Shown here piece by piece: positions 35,126 to 44,473 of a stretch of 64,000 nucleotides of DNA; positions within the stretch are counted from its first letter, which is position 1; the number at the start of each line of letters is the position of its first letter. This DNA is from an uncultured Victivallales bacterium (lineage in GTDB: Bacteria; Verrucomicrobiota; Lentisphaeria; Victivallales; UBA1829), in contig CAKUJH010000009.1 in NCBI GenBank assembly GCA_934661375.1, forward strand, positions 1 through 64,000, read 5' to 3'. The translations under genes were made by a program, and so were the position numbers. Under the pieces are notes generated by a model. It was not told the origin of the DNA and made no database searches. It worked only from the letters and a program-made list of their open reading frames with translations.

Positions 35126-37294
35126 ATGATGAAAATGCAGTTCAAGATCGGCGGAATGCATTGTTCCGCCTGTGCCGCTTCCATCGAACGCAGCGTGCGT
35201 AAACTGGAAGGTGTTGAAAATGTGTATGTCAATTTTGCCGCGTCCATGCTTTCACTGGACGCTGATCCGGAAAAAGTGTCTGCGGATAAAATCGTTCAGA
35301 CAGTCAAGTCGGCGGGATTCACTGCCGCAGAGATTTCCGATGATCCTGCCGCGCCGCAACCGGAGGAAAAGAATTCTGGCGAACTGTTCCGTTTCCTGAC
35401 CGCCCTGATTTTTTCCGTTCTGCTGTTCTATACAGCCATGCGCGACATGCTGCATCTGCCCGGTCCGGAACTCGCACCGTGGCTGAATGGATGGCTCCAG
35501 GTGGTGTTTCTGCTGCCGGTGCTGTGGGCAGGCAGCAGATTCTACACTTCCGGGTTCCGCAGTCTGCTGCGGCTGTCTCCGAATATGGATTCTCTGGTTG
35601 CGGTCTGCACGTCCGCTGCGGCGGTATACAGTCTGTTCCTGCTGCTGGGCGGCGAATACCGGCATCTTTATTTTGATTCCGCGGGCATGATTGTAACACT
35701 GGTCATGCTGGGAAAACTGCTGGAAGCCCGTTCCCGTTCCCATGCTTCGGAGGCGATCCGCGAACTGATGAATCTCACACCCGCAACGGCTCATCTGGTG
35801 GATACCGATGATGTGGAAACAGACGTTCCCGCTTCGTCATTGAAACCCGGCGACATTGTCCGGGTTCGTCCCGGCGAAAGAGTTCCCGCAGACGGAGTGC
35901 TGACGGAAGGGGAAACAGCCATAGATGAGTCCATGCTGACCGGTGAAAGCATTCCGGTTGTCAAGACCGGCGGCAGTCCGGTAACAGGCGGTTCGGTGAA
36001 CGGAAACGGAAGTTTTCTCTGCCGGATCGAGCGGACCGGGAAAGACACTGCCGTGGCGCGGATCATTGCGCTGGTCCGTGAGGCGCAGGGCAGCCGTCCG
36101 CCGGTCGCCCGGCTGGCGGATATCGTTTCGGGATTTTTTGTCTGGCTGGTGCTGGCTGTTGCCCTGACAACTTTCTGTATCTGGTTTTTTGCTGTCGGAC
36201 AGACATTCAGCATGTCCTTGAGTTTTGCCTTGTCGGTACTGGTGATTGCGTGTCCCTGCGCATTGGGGCTGGCAACGCCCATTGCCCTGATTGCCGGAAT
36301 CGGGCGCGGTGCATCGCTCGGCATTCTGATCAAAAACGGAACGGCGCTGGAAACGGCGTGCAAGGTCCGGGTGGTTGCTTTTGACAAAACCGGAACGGTA
36401 ACGGAAGGCAGACCGGAAGTTCTGCGGGTCGAAGCATCTGCCGGGGTGGAGAAAAATGTCTTGCTCGCTTTGGCGGCGGCTGCGGAGAAAGGTTCCAATC
36501 ATCCGCTGGCGGCGGCTGTCGTGCGGCGGGCGGAGGAATATCAACTGACTTTGCCTGCGGTGTCTGAAATACGGGAATTTCCGGGTTTGGGGCTGTCCTG
36601 CCGGATTGACGGCAAGGAAATTCTGCTGGGCAATGAAACCTGGATGACCCGGAACGGGGTTGCCGTTTCCGCTCCGGAAGCGGGAACACTGGTCTACGTG
36701 GCGGAGGAAAAACAGCTGCTCGGCTGTCTGCTGATTCATGACCCGGTCAAAACGTCTTCCGCGGAAGCGATCGGACATCTTCGCGGGCTGGGAATCCGCA
36801 CTCTGATGCTGACGGGCGACAGTCTGTCGGCTGCGGAACAGGTTGCCGGACAGGTGAAGCTGGATGACTGCCGGGCGGGGCTGCTGCCGGCGGACAAAGC
36901 GGCGGTGATCCGGGAAATGCAGAGCCAGGGAAAAAAGGTGGCGATGGTGGGAGACGGGATCAATGATGCTCCGGCTCTGGCATGTGCGGACGTCGGCATT
37001 TCCATTTCGTCCGGAACGGATGCCGCCATGGAATCCGCCGGGATTGTCCTGATGCGTCATGACCTGCGGGCTGTACCGTCTGCCATTGCATTAAGCCGTG
37101 CCACCATGCGGATCATCCGTGAAAATCTGTTCTGGGCGTTCTGTTACAACATCATCTGCATTCCGCTGGCGGCGGGTGTTTTTTATCCGTGGCTGGGCTG
37201 GAAACTGAGTCCGGTTGCCGGAGCCTGCGCCATGGCGTTCAGTTCGGTGTCCGTAGTCCTGAATGCCTTGCGGCTGCGCCGTTTTGAACCGTGA
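35126..37294 (+). CDS. copA: Copper-translocating P1B-type ATPase
   Basis: A 722-residue Cu(I) exporter of the inner membrane. One N-terminal metal-binding domain carries GMHCSACAASIE (residues ~9-20). Membrane helices follow, with the ion site CPC in VIACPCALGLATP. The phosphorylation DKTGTVTEG, the ATP-binding HP (SNHPLAAA) and the hinge MVGDGINDAPALA are all present. Helix-7 YN and helix-8 MxxSS (FCYNIICIP, MAFSSVSVV) specify copper or silver over zinc. It follows the regulator gene by ~100 bases without an evident promoter or CueR, so control could be by read-through. Confidence 0.93.
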   Translation: MMKMQFKIGGMHCSACAASIERSVRKLEGVENVYVNFAASMLSLDADPEKVSADKIVQTVKSAGFTAAEISDDPAAPQPEEKNSGELFRFLTALIFSVLLFYTAMRDMLHLPGPELAPWLNGWLQVVFLLPVLWAGSRFYTSGFRSLLRLSPNMDSLVAVCTSAAAVYSLFLLLGGEYRHLYFDSAGMIVTLVMLGKLLEARSRSHASEAIRELMNLTPATAHLVDTDDVETDVPASSLKPGDIVRVRPGERVPADGVLTEGETAIDESMLTGESIPVVKTGGSPVTGGSVNGNGSFLCRIERTGKDTAVARIIALVREAQGSRPPVARLADIVSGFFVWLVLAVALTTFCIWFFAVGQTFSMSLSFALSVLVIACPCALGLATPIALIAGIGRGASLGILIKNGTALETACKVRVVAFDKTGTVTEGRPEVLRVEASAGVEKNVLLALAAAAEKGSNHPLAAAVVRRAEEYQLTLPAVSEIREFPGLGLSCRIDGKEILLGNETWMTRNGVAVSAPEAGTLVYVAEEKQLLGCLLIHDPVKTSSAEAIGHLRGLGIRTLMLTGDSLSAAEQVAGQVKLDDCRAGLLPADKAAVIREMQSQGKKVAMVGDGINDAPALACADVGISISSGTDAAMESAGIVLMRHDLRAVPSAIALSRATMRIIRENLFWAFCYNIICIPLAAGVFYPWLGWKLSPVAGACAMAFSSVSVVLNALRLRRFEP

Positions 37295-37301
37295 AAATGA
37301 A

Positions 37302-37338
37302 AACAGGCAAACCCGGAGCTGTGCCGGATTTGCCTGTT
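37302..37338. terminator. Hairpin between copA and the mutarotase (convergent)
   Basis: A 15-base stem with one mismatch (AACAGGCAAACCCGG pairing with 37324-37338) and a 7-base loop. The minus strand continues with TTCATTTTC, so it is a better terminator for the mutarotase gene than for copA. Confidence 0.6.
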
Positions 37339-37360
37339 CTGCGGAATTGAGAAAAAACGG

Positions 37361-38233
37361 TCAGAGAACCGTGATCTTCTGAATCAGGGTATGTTTTTCA
37401 CCCGGAGCCAGTTCAATTTTCCCGATGGAGCAGTTGGCTGCTTCCACACAGACCATGCCGTGATATTCTTCATCATCGAAATCCGCCATCCGTTTGGATT
37501 TTTCGATCCAGGGATTCCAAACCACAGTTGTTCCGGAATTTTTCTTTTCGACCAGAATCTTGCGTCCGGACGCCTGGTCATCAATGGTAACGGCTGCCTC
37601 GGAGTGATAAATATTATCGGTTTCCGCGCTGAATCCGAACCCGTCTTCCGCAACGAATTCCGTGTTGTTCACACGGTTTTCCGTTTCTGCTCCGCCAAGA
37701 CCGTGGATGAAAGTTTTTTCGATGGCGCCGACTTTGAAATACGTATGAATCGCATCCGTCAGTGTGTAAGCGGCTGTTCCCTGGTTGACGGTGGTCAGGG
37801 CAATCGTCAGGCTGGCGCCGAAATTCACGTTCAGCATCAGATCCAGACGGTGCGGCTGTTCCACAGACAGCATGAACACCAGCGTGTCGGAACCGTCGGC
37901 TTCATGAACGGCGGCGGTCATGTCCCAGAATTGCGTACGGGCAATGCCGTGTGTCGGCTGCGGCACCGGTCCGAACCAGGGCCAGCAGAGCGGAATGCCC
38001 CCGCGGATCGCCTTGGGTTCGGCAAACGGGCTTTTCTTCGACAGCATCAGCACTTCTGATTTTCCCGTCGGAACATACGAAAGGATATGTGCGCCATACA
38101 GCGTAACGGCTCCTTTGCAGTATTTGTTGTTGATAAACGCAGTCGGCAGCTGGGAATTTTCCCAGAATCCGAACGAAAGACTTTCCGAATGAAACTTTTC
38201 ATTCAGCTGCAAGGCAGTTTCCTGTGCATCCAT
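37361..38233 (-). CDS. D-hexose-6-phosphate mutarotase (YeaD family, aldose-1-epimerase fold)
   Basis: 290 residues with the galactose-mutarotase-like beta sandwich. YeaD-type motifs: GAHILSYVPTGKSEVLMLSKKSPF, KAIRGGIPLCWPWFGP, HGIARTQFWDM (catalytic His), YFKVGAIEKTFIHGLGG and a late VVWNPWIEKSKRMADFDDEEYHGMVCVE (catalytic Glu region). It interconverts the anomers of glucose-6-phosphate or related sugar phosphates in the cytosol. Monocistronic by position, with a gap of 30 bases from the DUF975 gene upstream. Confidence 0.92.
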   Translation of the reverse strand: MDAQETALQLNEKFHSESLSFGFWENSQLPTAFINNKYCKGAVTLYGAHILSYVPTGKSEVLMLSKKSPFAEPKAIRGGIPLCWPWFGPVPQPTHGIARTQFWDMTAAVHEADGSDTLVFMLSVEQPHRLDLMLNVNFGASLTIALTTVNQGTAAYTLTDAIHTYFKVGAIEKTFIHGLGGAETENRVNNTEFVAEDGFGFSAETDNIYHSEAAVTIDDQASGRKILVEKKNSGTTVVWNPWIEKSKRMADFDDEEYHGMVCVEAANCSIGKIELAPGEKHTLIQKITVL

Positions 38234-38263
38234 GTTTTTTTTCTCCTTCTGAAAGTTGATTTA

Positions 38264-38902
38264 TCAGATATTCAGTTGAGCTGATTCACATTCCGGCTGG
38301 ACGTCCTGCCGTTTGACCGAAAGATAGAAATTCGCCCAGAACGTTGCTATCAGGGGACACAGCCAGATCAACCCGATTCCCAGAGTGCATACCGTTACGG
38401 CTGCGGCCGCCAGACCCCAGGCGAGTCCATACAGAAACATTGCCAGCTTATGCCCGTACATGATGGCGCGGCTTTCCTTCAAGGCTTCCGACACTTTGCA
38501 TTGCGGATCGTCCAGCATGATATAAAAAGTCATGGAATACCGCAGCGAGAAAATGATTCCCGGAATAATCAGCAGCAGATATCCGAGAATGATCAGAGCT
38601 CCGACCGCAATGCCGCCCCAGATCATGCGCACATACTGGTTGAACGGCTCGAACAGGGCCGCGAGGCTGATCGGCTCATTCCGTGTGACCCGCAGATACA
38701 GCAGTATTTTTCCGACTGAAAGCGGAAACAGCAGAATGTCGCTGAAAATGCGGACAACAGGAATTATTTTCGCGCCAAAGCAGATCGCGGTAACGATGAT
38801 TTCCGCCAATATGCACCAGCCCCATTTGCCAGATAAATCATGCCATGCCTTTTTGCTCAAATCAGCGAAAGTGCTGCCCGGAGAGAGAATCTGTTGTTCC
38901 AT
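38264..38902 (-). CDS. DUF975 family membrane protein
   Basis: 212 residues with about five or six membrane helices. The family pattern is seen: LSGKWGWCILAEIIVT at the first helix, a central LLLIIPGIIFSLRYSMTFYIMLDDPQCKVSEALKESRAIMYGHK block, and a last LGIGLIWLCPLIATFWANFY helix. The function of DUF975 proteins is not known; they are often annotated as integral membrane proteins. The start is 15 bases after the DUF362 gene stop, so both are probably on one transcript. Confidence 0.82.
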   Translation of the reverse strand: MEQQILSPGSTFADLSKKAWHDLSGKWGWCILAEIIVTAICFGAKIIPVVRIFSDILLFPLSVGKILLYLRVTRNEPISLAALFEPFNQYVRMIWGGIAVGALIILGYLLLIIPGIIFSLRYSMTFYIMLDDPQCKVSEALKESRAIMYGHKLAMFLYGLAWGLAAAAVTVCTLGIGLIWLCPLIATFWANFYLSVKRQDVQPECESAQLNI

Positions 38903-38917
38903 AATCTGTTATTCCTT

Positions 38918-39961
38918 TCAAATGTTGATGATTTCATATTTTCTGGAGCCAAGTCCGATTTTTTCCGCATACGCCAGCTGTTCCGTGCCTTTGAAATGCC
39001 TGCCTTTTGCCTGAACCGCCTCCAGACACGCCGTATCAATCGCGACCGGATCGGCGGAAATGAATATGCCGATATTGTCTACACACGGACGCATCGGACG
39101 CGGTTCGCAATCGCAGCCGGCAGTTACGTTGACTGCAAAATTCATATAGATATTGCGTTTGCCGTGATGGGATGCGTAGGCGTATTCCACTAATTTTTCG
39201 CGGAAAATCTGTTTTCCGAACAGCGCATTCCACAGACTGCTGAGGTTCAGAATGGAAACGGCATGGCGCGGGCAGATCGAGAAACAGGCGCCGCAGCCGA
39301 TACATTTTTCATGGTCGATGAAGGATTTTTTCCCGATGGTGATGGCATTGCGCTGACAGCGGGTCATGCAGAGTTTGCAGCGTTTGCACAGAAAATTCCA
39401 GATTTTCGGTTTGACGCCCAGGTGCATCGCCATCTTTCCGCCTTTGGAGGCAAAGCCCATCGACAGCTGTTTGATCGCGCCGCCGAAACCCGCCAGCATA
39501 TGCCCTTTGAAATGAGACAGAACCAGCGTCTGCGGACTGTCCGCCAGCAGTTTGCCCAGCGAACAGTACCGGAAATATTTCAGATTGACTTCCACATCTT
39601 CGGCTTCTTCGCCGTGCGCGCCGTCGGCAATGACTGCCGGAATCCGGGTGAATCCGTGCGCCTGCGCCAGTTTGAGATGTTTTTCCCGGTTGAAACGTTC
39701 CCCGCCGTACAGAACACTGGTTTCGGCAAAAAAACTTTCCACCCCGCGCTTTTCCAGCAGGTCAATAATTGCATCATACGTGTGCGGAACTAAATACGTG
39801 CGGTTGCCGCGTTCCCCGAAATGCACTTTCAGCGGGATCTTTTTTTCCAGCTGAACATTTTCCCGTTCGAGGTAGGCGGACAGCAGTTCGCCCGCGGTCC
39901 GGCAGATTTCATCCGCCGGGGCTTTGGCGCTGACCGGTTTGAAATATACTTTTGACGACAT
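38918..39961 (-). CDS. DUF362 domain protein with two [4Fe-4S] ferredoxin motifs
   Basis: 347 residues. DUF362 segments lie on both sides (VHFGERGNRTYLVPHTYD near the start; YMNFAVNVTAGCDC and GIFISADPVAIDTACLEAVQ near the end) of a ferredoxin insert around residues 185-245. That insert has CKRCKLCMTRCQRNA and CIGCGACFSICPRHA, two CxxCxxCxxxC motifs for [4Fe-4S] clusters. Such proteins are common in anaerobes as uncharacterised redox factors. It is 26 bases downstream of the hypF-like gene, in the order hydF, hypF-like, DUF362, DUF975, which suggests a link to hydrogen metabolism. Confidence 0.88.
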   Translation of the reverse strand: MSSKVYFKPVSAKAPADEICRTAGELLSAYLERENVQLEKKIPLKVHFGERGNRTYLVPHTYDAIIDLLEKRGVESFFAETSVLYGGERFNREKHLKLAQAHGFTRIPAVIADGAHGEEAEDVEVNLKYFRYCSLGKLLADSPQTLVLSHFKGHMLAGFGGAIKQLSMGFASKGGKMAMHLGVKPKIWNFLCKRCKLCMTRCQRNAITIGKKSFIDHEKCIGCGACFSICPRHAVSILNLSSLWNALFGKQIFREKLVEYAYASHHGKRNIYMNFAVNVTAGCDCEPRPMRPCVDNIGIFISADPVAIDTACLEAVQAKGRHFKGTEQLAYAEKIGLGSRKYEIINI

Positions 39962-39987
39962 AAAGATGAGAACTCCTGTTTACAGTT

Positions 39988-42321
39988 TTATTCGCCGGCG
40001 GAAAAGCCAGCTGCGTATGTCTGCCCGACCGGAACGCAGGATTCATCCGACGGCAGCAGTTCATGAGTGAAAACCTGAAATCCGCCGGCTGCCAGTTTCT
40101 GTTCCGTTTCGGCAAGCAGAACCGGATCCTGAAACAGCGAGCCGGACAGCACAATTTCCCGCAGTCCGGTATTTTCGCGCGCAAACTCCGCCATATCCAG
40201 CAGACTGTCCGCCAGTGCCCGGTAAAATGCTTCGGCATACAGAACCTTGTCTTCCTCCGAAACGTATTTCAGTTCCGCGAGCCGGCAGAACGTTTCCGAC
40301 CAGTCAATCAGCCGGAAGCCGTTTTCGTCAGAACTGCGGAACTGGAACCGGGAAGAGATTTGTTCCGGAATTGCGGAACCGGGTTCAAAACGCTGTGCGT
40401 ATTTGCGCAGAAGCAGCAGACAGCGGTCCGGGTAGGTGCAGAAATCCGGCGCAATCCCGATTCCCGCGCAAACGGTATTGATCAGCCGCAGCGCGGAATG
40501 AGTCAGTTCCGCCGGCTGGACATACTGTTTTTTCCAAAGTTCATATTCGTTGTAATCGACTCCCAGACGTGCCAGCAGTTCCGGGGACGGCTCAATACTG
40601 CGGGCGATAAGCTGTTCGATGAAAAGACGTGCCGGGCGGCGGTTTTCCGCACTGCCGGGCTGAAACGCCGCAATCCGGCTGAAACCGTCCAGCCGCGCAT
40701 CCAGACATTCCGACCCCCATTCCGTTCCGTCCGGTCCGGGCGAACCGTTGTTCAGGACCAGCGCCAGAGCGCGTTTCAGCCGATGTTCCGCCATGCACGC
40801 CAGCGCGTGGGCGTGGTGTGTCTGAATCGTAACTAACGGCAGACCATGCAGATCTGCAAAATCGGCGCAGGCACGCGCACTGAAACTGTCCCGGTTCATA
40901 TCACATGCCATGACGTCCGGAACACAGTCGAACAGATACGTGAAACGTTCGAACATTTCGCGCAGAATTCCGGTTTCAGCATCGCCATCCAGAGTGCCGA
41001 CAGCCTGCGAGGGGATGATCTGTCCGGTCATTCCGATGGCAACCGCCGCCTGAGAATCACAGCCGAACGCACCGACAATTTTCGGGAACGGTTTTTCGGT
41101 CGCAATTCCCTGCGGCACATAGCCGCGCGCCCGGCGCAGAAAGATCGTTTTCCCTTTATACACCTGACAGATCGACGGCGGGCAGGGGTGAGACGTCTTC
41201 AAGTCGTGGCAGAGAAACTTGTCGGTGAAAGCCATGAGACGGTTGAAAATTTCATCAATATCCAGACATTCCGCTTTTCCCGGCCGGTTGTCGCCGCAGG
41301 TAACCAGCATATCAAACGGGGGAACAGATATTTCGGTCCGGTGTTCAAAAATCAGCTTTTCGGGCAGGGATGGCGGCAGACCGACTGCCAGTGTGTCGGT
41401 ATCCGGCGAAATGGCTTCCGCCAGAGGCGGCACCGCTTCGGGATTTTTCTTTTTCCTCAGAATCAGAACCGGCGCCGCCGGGGAAGTGAGGAGTTCGGCT
41501 TCTTTTTCCGAACATTCACAATATTTGCGGATGGTTTCCAGATCGCGTGCCATCAGACAGAGCGGACGATCCGGCAGTTTCCGTTTCCGGCGCAGACGCA
41601 GAATCGTATCCTGATTGAAGGCATCGGCAAAGAGCTGGAACCCGCCGTAAAGAGCCTGAACAGCAACGATTTCCCCGTTTTTCAACGCTTCCCGTGCCAG
41701 ACACAGCGGATTGGCGTCCGAGACCAGATCGCCGTACATATCCAGCAGGAAAAACTGCGGACCGCAATGCGGACATGCCAGGGTTTCCGAATGGCAGTGG
41801 TGCAAATCATCCGTATTTTCTTTTTCCACTTTGCAGTCTGCGCACATCGGGAACGCAGTCAAGGACGTGTTCCGGCGGATGAACGGGCTGCGCAGAGCGT
41901 AAGAATACTGCGGACCGCATTCCGCACAGCTGAAAAACGGATAACAGTAACGCCGGGAAGAAGAATCCAGCGCTTCCCGGACACAGTCAGGGCAGGGGGC
42001 GCGGTCCGCCCGGATTTCCGGGATTTCCTTCACCTCGTCCAGCAGACGGAAAAACGGCTGGCATTTGTCGTCCGGCACATTGGTTTCGCGTTTGATGACG
42101 CAGACGGAGTTGAGCCGGAATGCACCCGGCACTGTCGCCGGCAGACTGCGGATAAAGCTGCTGATCTGTTCATCGGTTCCTTCCAGACGCAGAAAAATGC
42201 CCTTGTCCGAATTGGCGGTCCAGCCGGTCAGCCCGGCTTCCGAGACAATTTTCCAGAAGAAAGGCCGGACGCCTCCCGTCTGAACAGCTCCCCGCAATTC
42301 GAATGTGACACAGTTCTTCAT
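39988..42321 (-). CDS. hypF: HypF-like carbamoyltransferase
   Basis: 777 residues from ATG 42321. The HypF domain order is complete: acylphosphatase domain (residues 1-~85) with Arg in GGVRPFFW and Asn in GWTANSDKGIF; paired zinc fingers (CPDC, CAEC, CADC, CPHC); a YrdC-like domain (GEIVAVQALYGGFQLFADAFN); and a Kae1-like domain with THHAHALACMAEH. HypF makes thiocarboxamide on HypE for the CN ligands of [NiFe] hydrogenase. The Kae1-like GGELKNT motif reads GCDSQAA, an odd change in a normally conserved place. It overlaps hydF by ATGA, yet HydF serves [FeFe] hydrogenase. No other hyp genes are here. Confidence 0.82.
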   Translation of the reverse strand: MKNCVTFELRGAVQTGGVRPFFWKIVSEAGLTGWTANSDKGIFLRLEGTDEQISSFIRSLPATVPGAFRLNSVCVIKRETNVPDDKCQPFFRLLDEVKEIPEIRADRAPCPDCVREALDSSSRRYCYPFFSCAECGPQYSYALRSPFIRRNTSLTAFPMCADCKVEKENTDDLHHCHSETLACPHCGPQFFLLDMYGDLVSDANPLCLAREALKNGEIVAVQALYGGFQLFADAFNQDTILRLRRKRKLPDRPLCLMARDLETIRKYCECSEKEAELLTSPAAPVLILRKKKNPEAVPPLAEAISPDTDTLAVGLPPSLPEKLIFEHRTEISVPPFDMLVTCGDNRPGKAECLDIDEIFNRLMAFTDKFLCHDLKTSHPCPPSICQVYKGKTIFLRRARGYVPQGIATEKPFPKIVGAFGCDSQAAVAIGMTGQIIPSQAVGTLDGDAETGILREMFERFTYLFDCVPDVMACDMNRDSFSARACADFADLHGLPLVTIQTHHAHALACMAEHRLKRALALVLNNGSPGPDGTEWGSECLDARLDGFSRIAAFQPGSAENRRPARLFIEQLIARSIEPSPELLARLGVDYNEYELWKKQYVQPAELTHSALRLINTVCAGIGIAPDFCTYPDRCLLLLRKYAQRFEPGSAIPEQISSRFQFRSSDENGFRLIDWSETFCRLAELKYVSEEDKVLYAEAFYRALADSLLDMAEFARENTGLREIVLSGSLFQDPVLLAETEQKLAAGGFQVFTHELLPSDESCVPVGQTYAAGFSAGE

Positions 42322-43556
42322 AATTCTCCGCGAATGTTTTTCCGGTATGCCGCCAGAGCATCCGGGAAGGGACGCAGGGTCCGTTCCAGTATGCCGAAGC
42401 AGAACGCAATGGCAGTTCCGTAATTGGTGAACGGCACGCCCTGCTGTCCGCACCGGTACATCCGGTACAGAACTTCCCGTCGGTTGAACATGCAGGCTCC
42501 GCAATGTATGACCAGATCAATGCCGGAAAGTTCGGCGGGAAAGTCGTGTCCCTGCACAAATTTGAATTTCAGATCCGGCAAACTGCGCGACCGCAGCCAT
42601 TTCGGAATCTTGACCCTTCCGATGTCTTCCCCGACCGGCGGGTGCGCACAGGCTTCCGCAATCATGACGGTTGAATCATTGGTCAGCCGGGAAATGGCTG
42701 CCGCACCTGCGGCACAAACGGCAAGATCCCCTTTCATCCGCGCCATGAGAATGGAAAAGGAGGTCAGCGGAATGGAATCGGGAATCATTCTGGAAACCGT
42801 GCCGAACGCCTGGGAATCGGTAACTGCCAACACCGGCGGTTCCTTGAGATTGCTCAATGCTGTTTCCACGGCGTTTTCCTTGACCGTAATGCAATAGGCG
42901 TCGTGATCGAGAGTGCTGCGGATCGCCTGCACCTGCGGCAGAATCATGCGTCCGCGCGGCGCTTCCTGATCAATCGGGGTAATCAGCAGCACGGGTTTTC
43001 CCGGTGCGGCAACCCCGTCCATCATTCCCTGTGCATTGAGAAAATCCTCCGGTGCTTTCCGCAGAATTTTTTCGCGCAGAGTATCCAGTCCGGTTCCGTT
43101 GACCGCGGAAATGCAGACAAAGTCCGTTTTTTCCGCTGTCAGCTTATCCTGCAGTGCAGACGGCGGAGCGGAACGGTCGGATTTATTGAAAACCACAATC
43201 AAGGGGATGTTGTTTTTCCGGAAATGTTCCAGCAGTTCTTCCTCGAAAGAGGTCCAGCCGGAATCCGTTACCAGCAAAGCCAGATCCGTTCGTTCGAATA
43301 TTCTGCGGCTTTTTTCTGTCCGGAGAGCTCCCAGTTCGCCCGCGTCGTCATCCAGTCCGGCGGTGTCTATCAGCAGAACCGGACCGAGCGGCAGCATTTC
43401 CATGGGTTTCTCAACGGGATCAGCAGTCGTACCGGGCTGGTCGGAGACAATGGAGACAGACTGTCCGGCGAGCGCGTTGAGCAAAGATGATTTGCCCGCG
43501 TTCCTTCTGCCGAAAATGCCGATCTGGAGCCTGAGTCCTTTGGGCGTATTTTGCAT
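42318..43556 (-). CDS. hydF: [FeFe]-hydrogenase maturation GTPase HydF
   Basis: 412 residues from ATG 43556 with AGGAGG 10 bases upstream. The N-terminal Era-like GTPase has GRRNAGKSSLL (P-loop), PGTTADPVEK, DTAGLDD and NKSD. A dimerisation domain follows, and then the Fe-S domain with C-x-H (EACAHPP) separated by 45 residues from HCGAC, fitting the HydF pattern CxH-x(44-53)-HCxxC. HydF is the scaffold that delivers the 2Fe subcluster to HydA. HydE, HydG and the hydrogenase itself are not in the window. It implies an anaerobic hydrogen-metabolising cell. Confidence 0.92.
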   Translation of the reverse strand: MQNTPKGLRLQIGIFGRRNAGKSSLLNALAGQSVSIVSDQPGTTADPVEKPMEMLPLGPVLLIDTAGLDDDAGELGALRTEKSRRIFERTDLALLVTDSGWTSFEEELLEHFRKNNIPLIVVFNKSDRSAPPSALQDKLTAEKTDFVCISAVNGTGLDTLREKILRKAPEDFLNAQGMMDGVAAPGKPVLLITPIDQEAPRGRMILPQVQAIRSTLDHDAYCITVKENAVETALSNLKEPPVLAVTDSQAFGTVSRMIPDSIPLTSFSILMARMKGDLAVCAAGAAAISRLTNDSTVMIAEACAHPPVGEDIGRVKIPKWLRSRSLPDLKFKFVQGHDFPAELSGIDLVIHCGACMFNRREVLYRMYRCGQQGVPFTNYGTAIAFCFGILERTLRPFPDALAAYRKNIRGEL

Positions 43557-43735
43557 AAGAGCCTGACCTCCTGCCGTGTCTCCGGTCAATGACCGTCGCC
43601 GCACCGGCACTGTTTTTTTATTTTCGAATGCGGTAACTTACAGCCGATTTGACGGTTTTTCCAGTTTTTTTTCAGTGTTTTGCTTGAAATTTTCAGCAAG
43701 AAAGGGCATGTTGTCGGAAAACAGGAGAACATCGA

Positions 43736-44467
43736 ATGGATTTGCGAGGAAAAAAAGTGCTGGTAACCGGCGGCGGCCGGCGGGTCGGGCGTGAGCTGGT
43801 GAAGACTTTTGCCGCGAAGGGCGCACGGGTGGTCATTCACTGCAACCGTTCTGCGGAGGATGCCCGCGGACTGCTGGCGGAAATCGGCGGAACGGACGCC
43901 GGTCATGAACTGTTTCAATGTGATCTGACGGATCTTGCCCGTCTGGAACAGATTGCTCCGCAGTATCTCACCGGCTGTTCGCTGCTCATCAACAACGCTT
44001 CGGTTTTTCTGCGCCGGAAACTGACGGAAGAAGACCTGGCTTCCCGGCAGATGCAGATGACGGTCAATTACACCGCCCCGGTTCTGCTGATGCAGCTGTT
44101 TGCTCAATACGGAGAACGTCCCGGTGCAGTCATCAATTTTCTGGATCAGGCGATCTGCCGCCCGGATGAAAATTCGTTCAGCTACGGCATATCCAAGAAA
44201 GCACTGGCAGATGCCACCCGAACCGCGGCTTTGCAGCTGGCTCCGGAAATACGCGTCAACGGCATTGCGCCCGGTCCGGTTCTGCCGCCGCCGGAGATGC
44301 CGCATTCACGCATGGAAAAGACCTTGCGCAGTGTGCCGCTGCAGCGTCCTGTGAACTTGAAGGATCTCTGTTCCGGAGCGGTGTTCCTGGCGGAAAATGA
44401 ATCGGTTACCGGAACTGTCCTCTTTATCGACTGCGGACAGAGTCTGTGTCAGAATCCGCGCGGCTGA
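43736..44467 (+). CDS. Short-chain dehydrogenase/reductase (pteridine-reductase-like)
   Basis: 243 residues. The Rossmann start VLVTGGGRRVGRELVKTF uses the TGGGRRVG form seen in FolM/PTR1-type pteridine reductases. LLINNASVF (NNAG motif with S), the catalytic YxxxK in SYGISKKALADATR, and VNGIAPGPVLPP follow. The substrate and cofactor are not certain; an Arg pair in the turn suggests NADPH. A possible role is dihydropterin or dihydrofolate reduction. It diverges from hydF and ends 6 bases before the convergent kinase stop. Confidence 0.83.
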   Translation: MDLRGKKVLVTGGGRRVGRELVKTFAAKGARVVIHCNRSAEDARGLLAEIGGTDAGHELFQCDLTDLARLEQIAPQYLTGCSLLINNASVFLRRKLTEEDLASRQMQMTVNYTAPVLLMQLFAQYGERPGAVINFLDQAICRPDENSFSYGISKKALADATRTAALQLAPEIRVNGIAPGPVLPPPEMPHSRMEKTLRSVPLQRPVNLKDLCSGAVFLAENESVTGTVLFIDCGQSLCQNPRG

Positions 44468-44473
44468 ATCCGT

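Noticed and set aside
42319..42504. 61-residue N-terminal extension of the HypF frame
   Set aside because: It lies inside hydF, lacks homology, and the ATG at 42321 begins the acylphosphatase domain behind GGAG.
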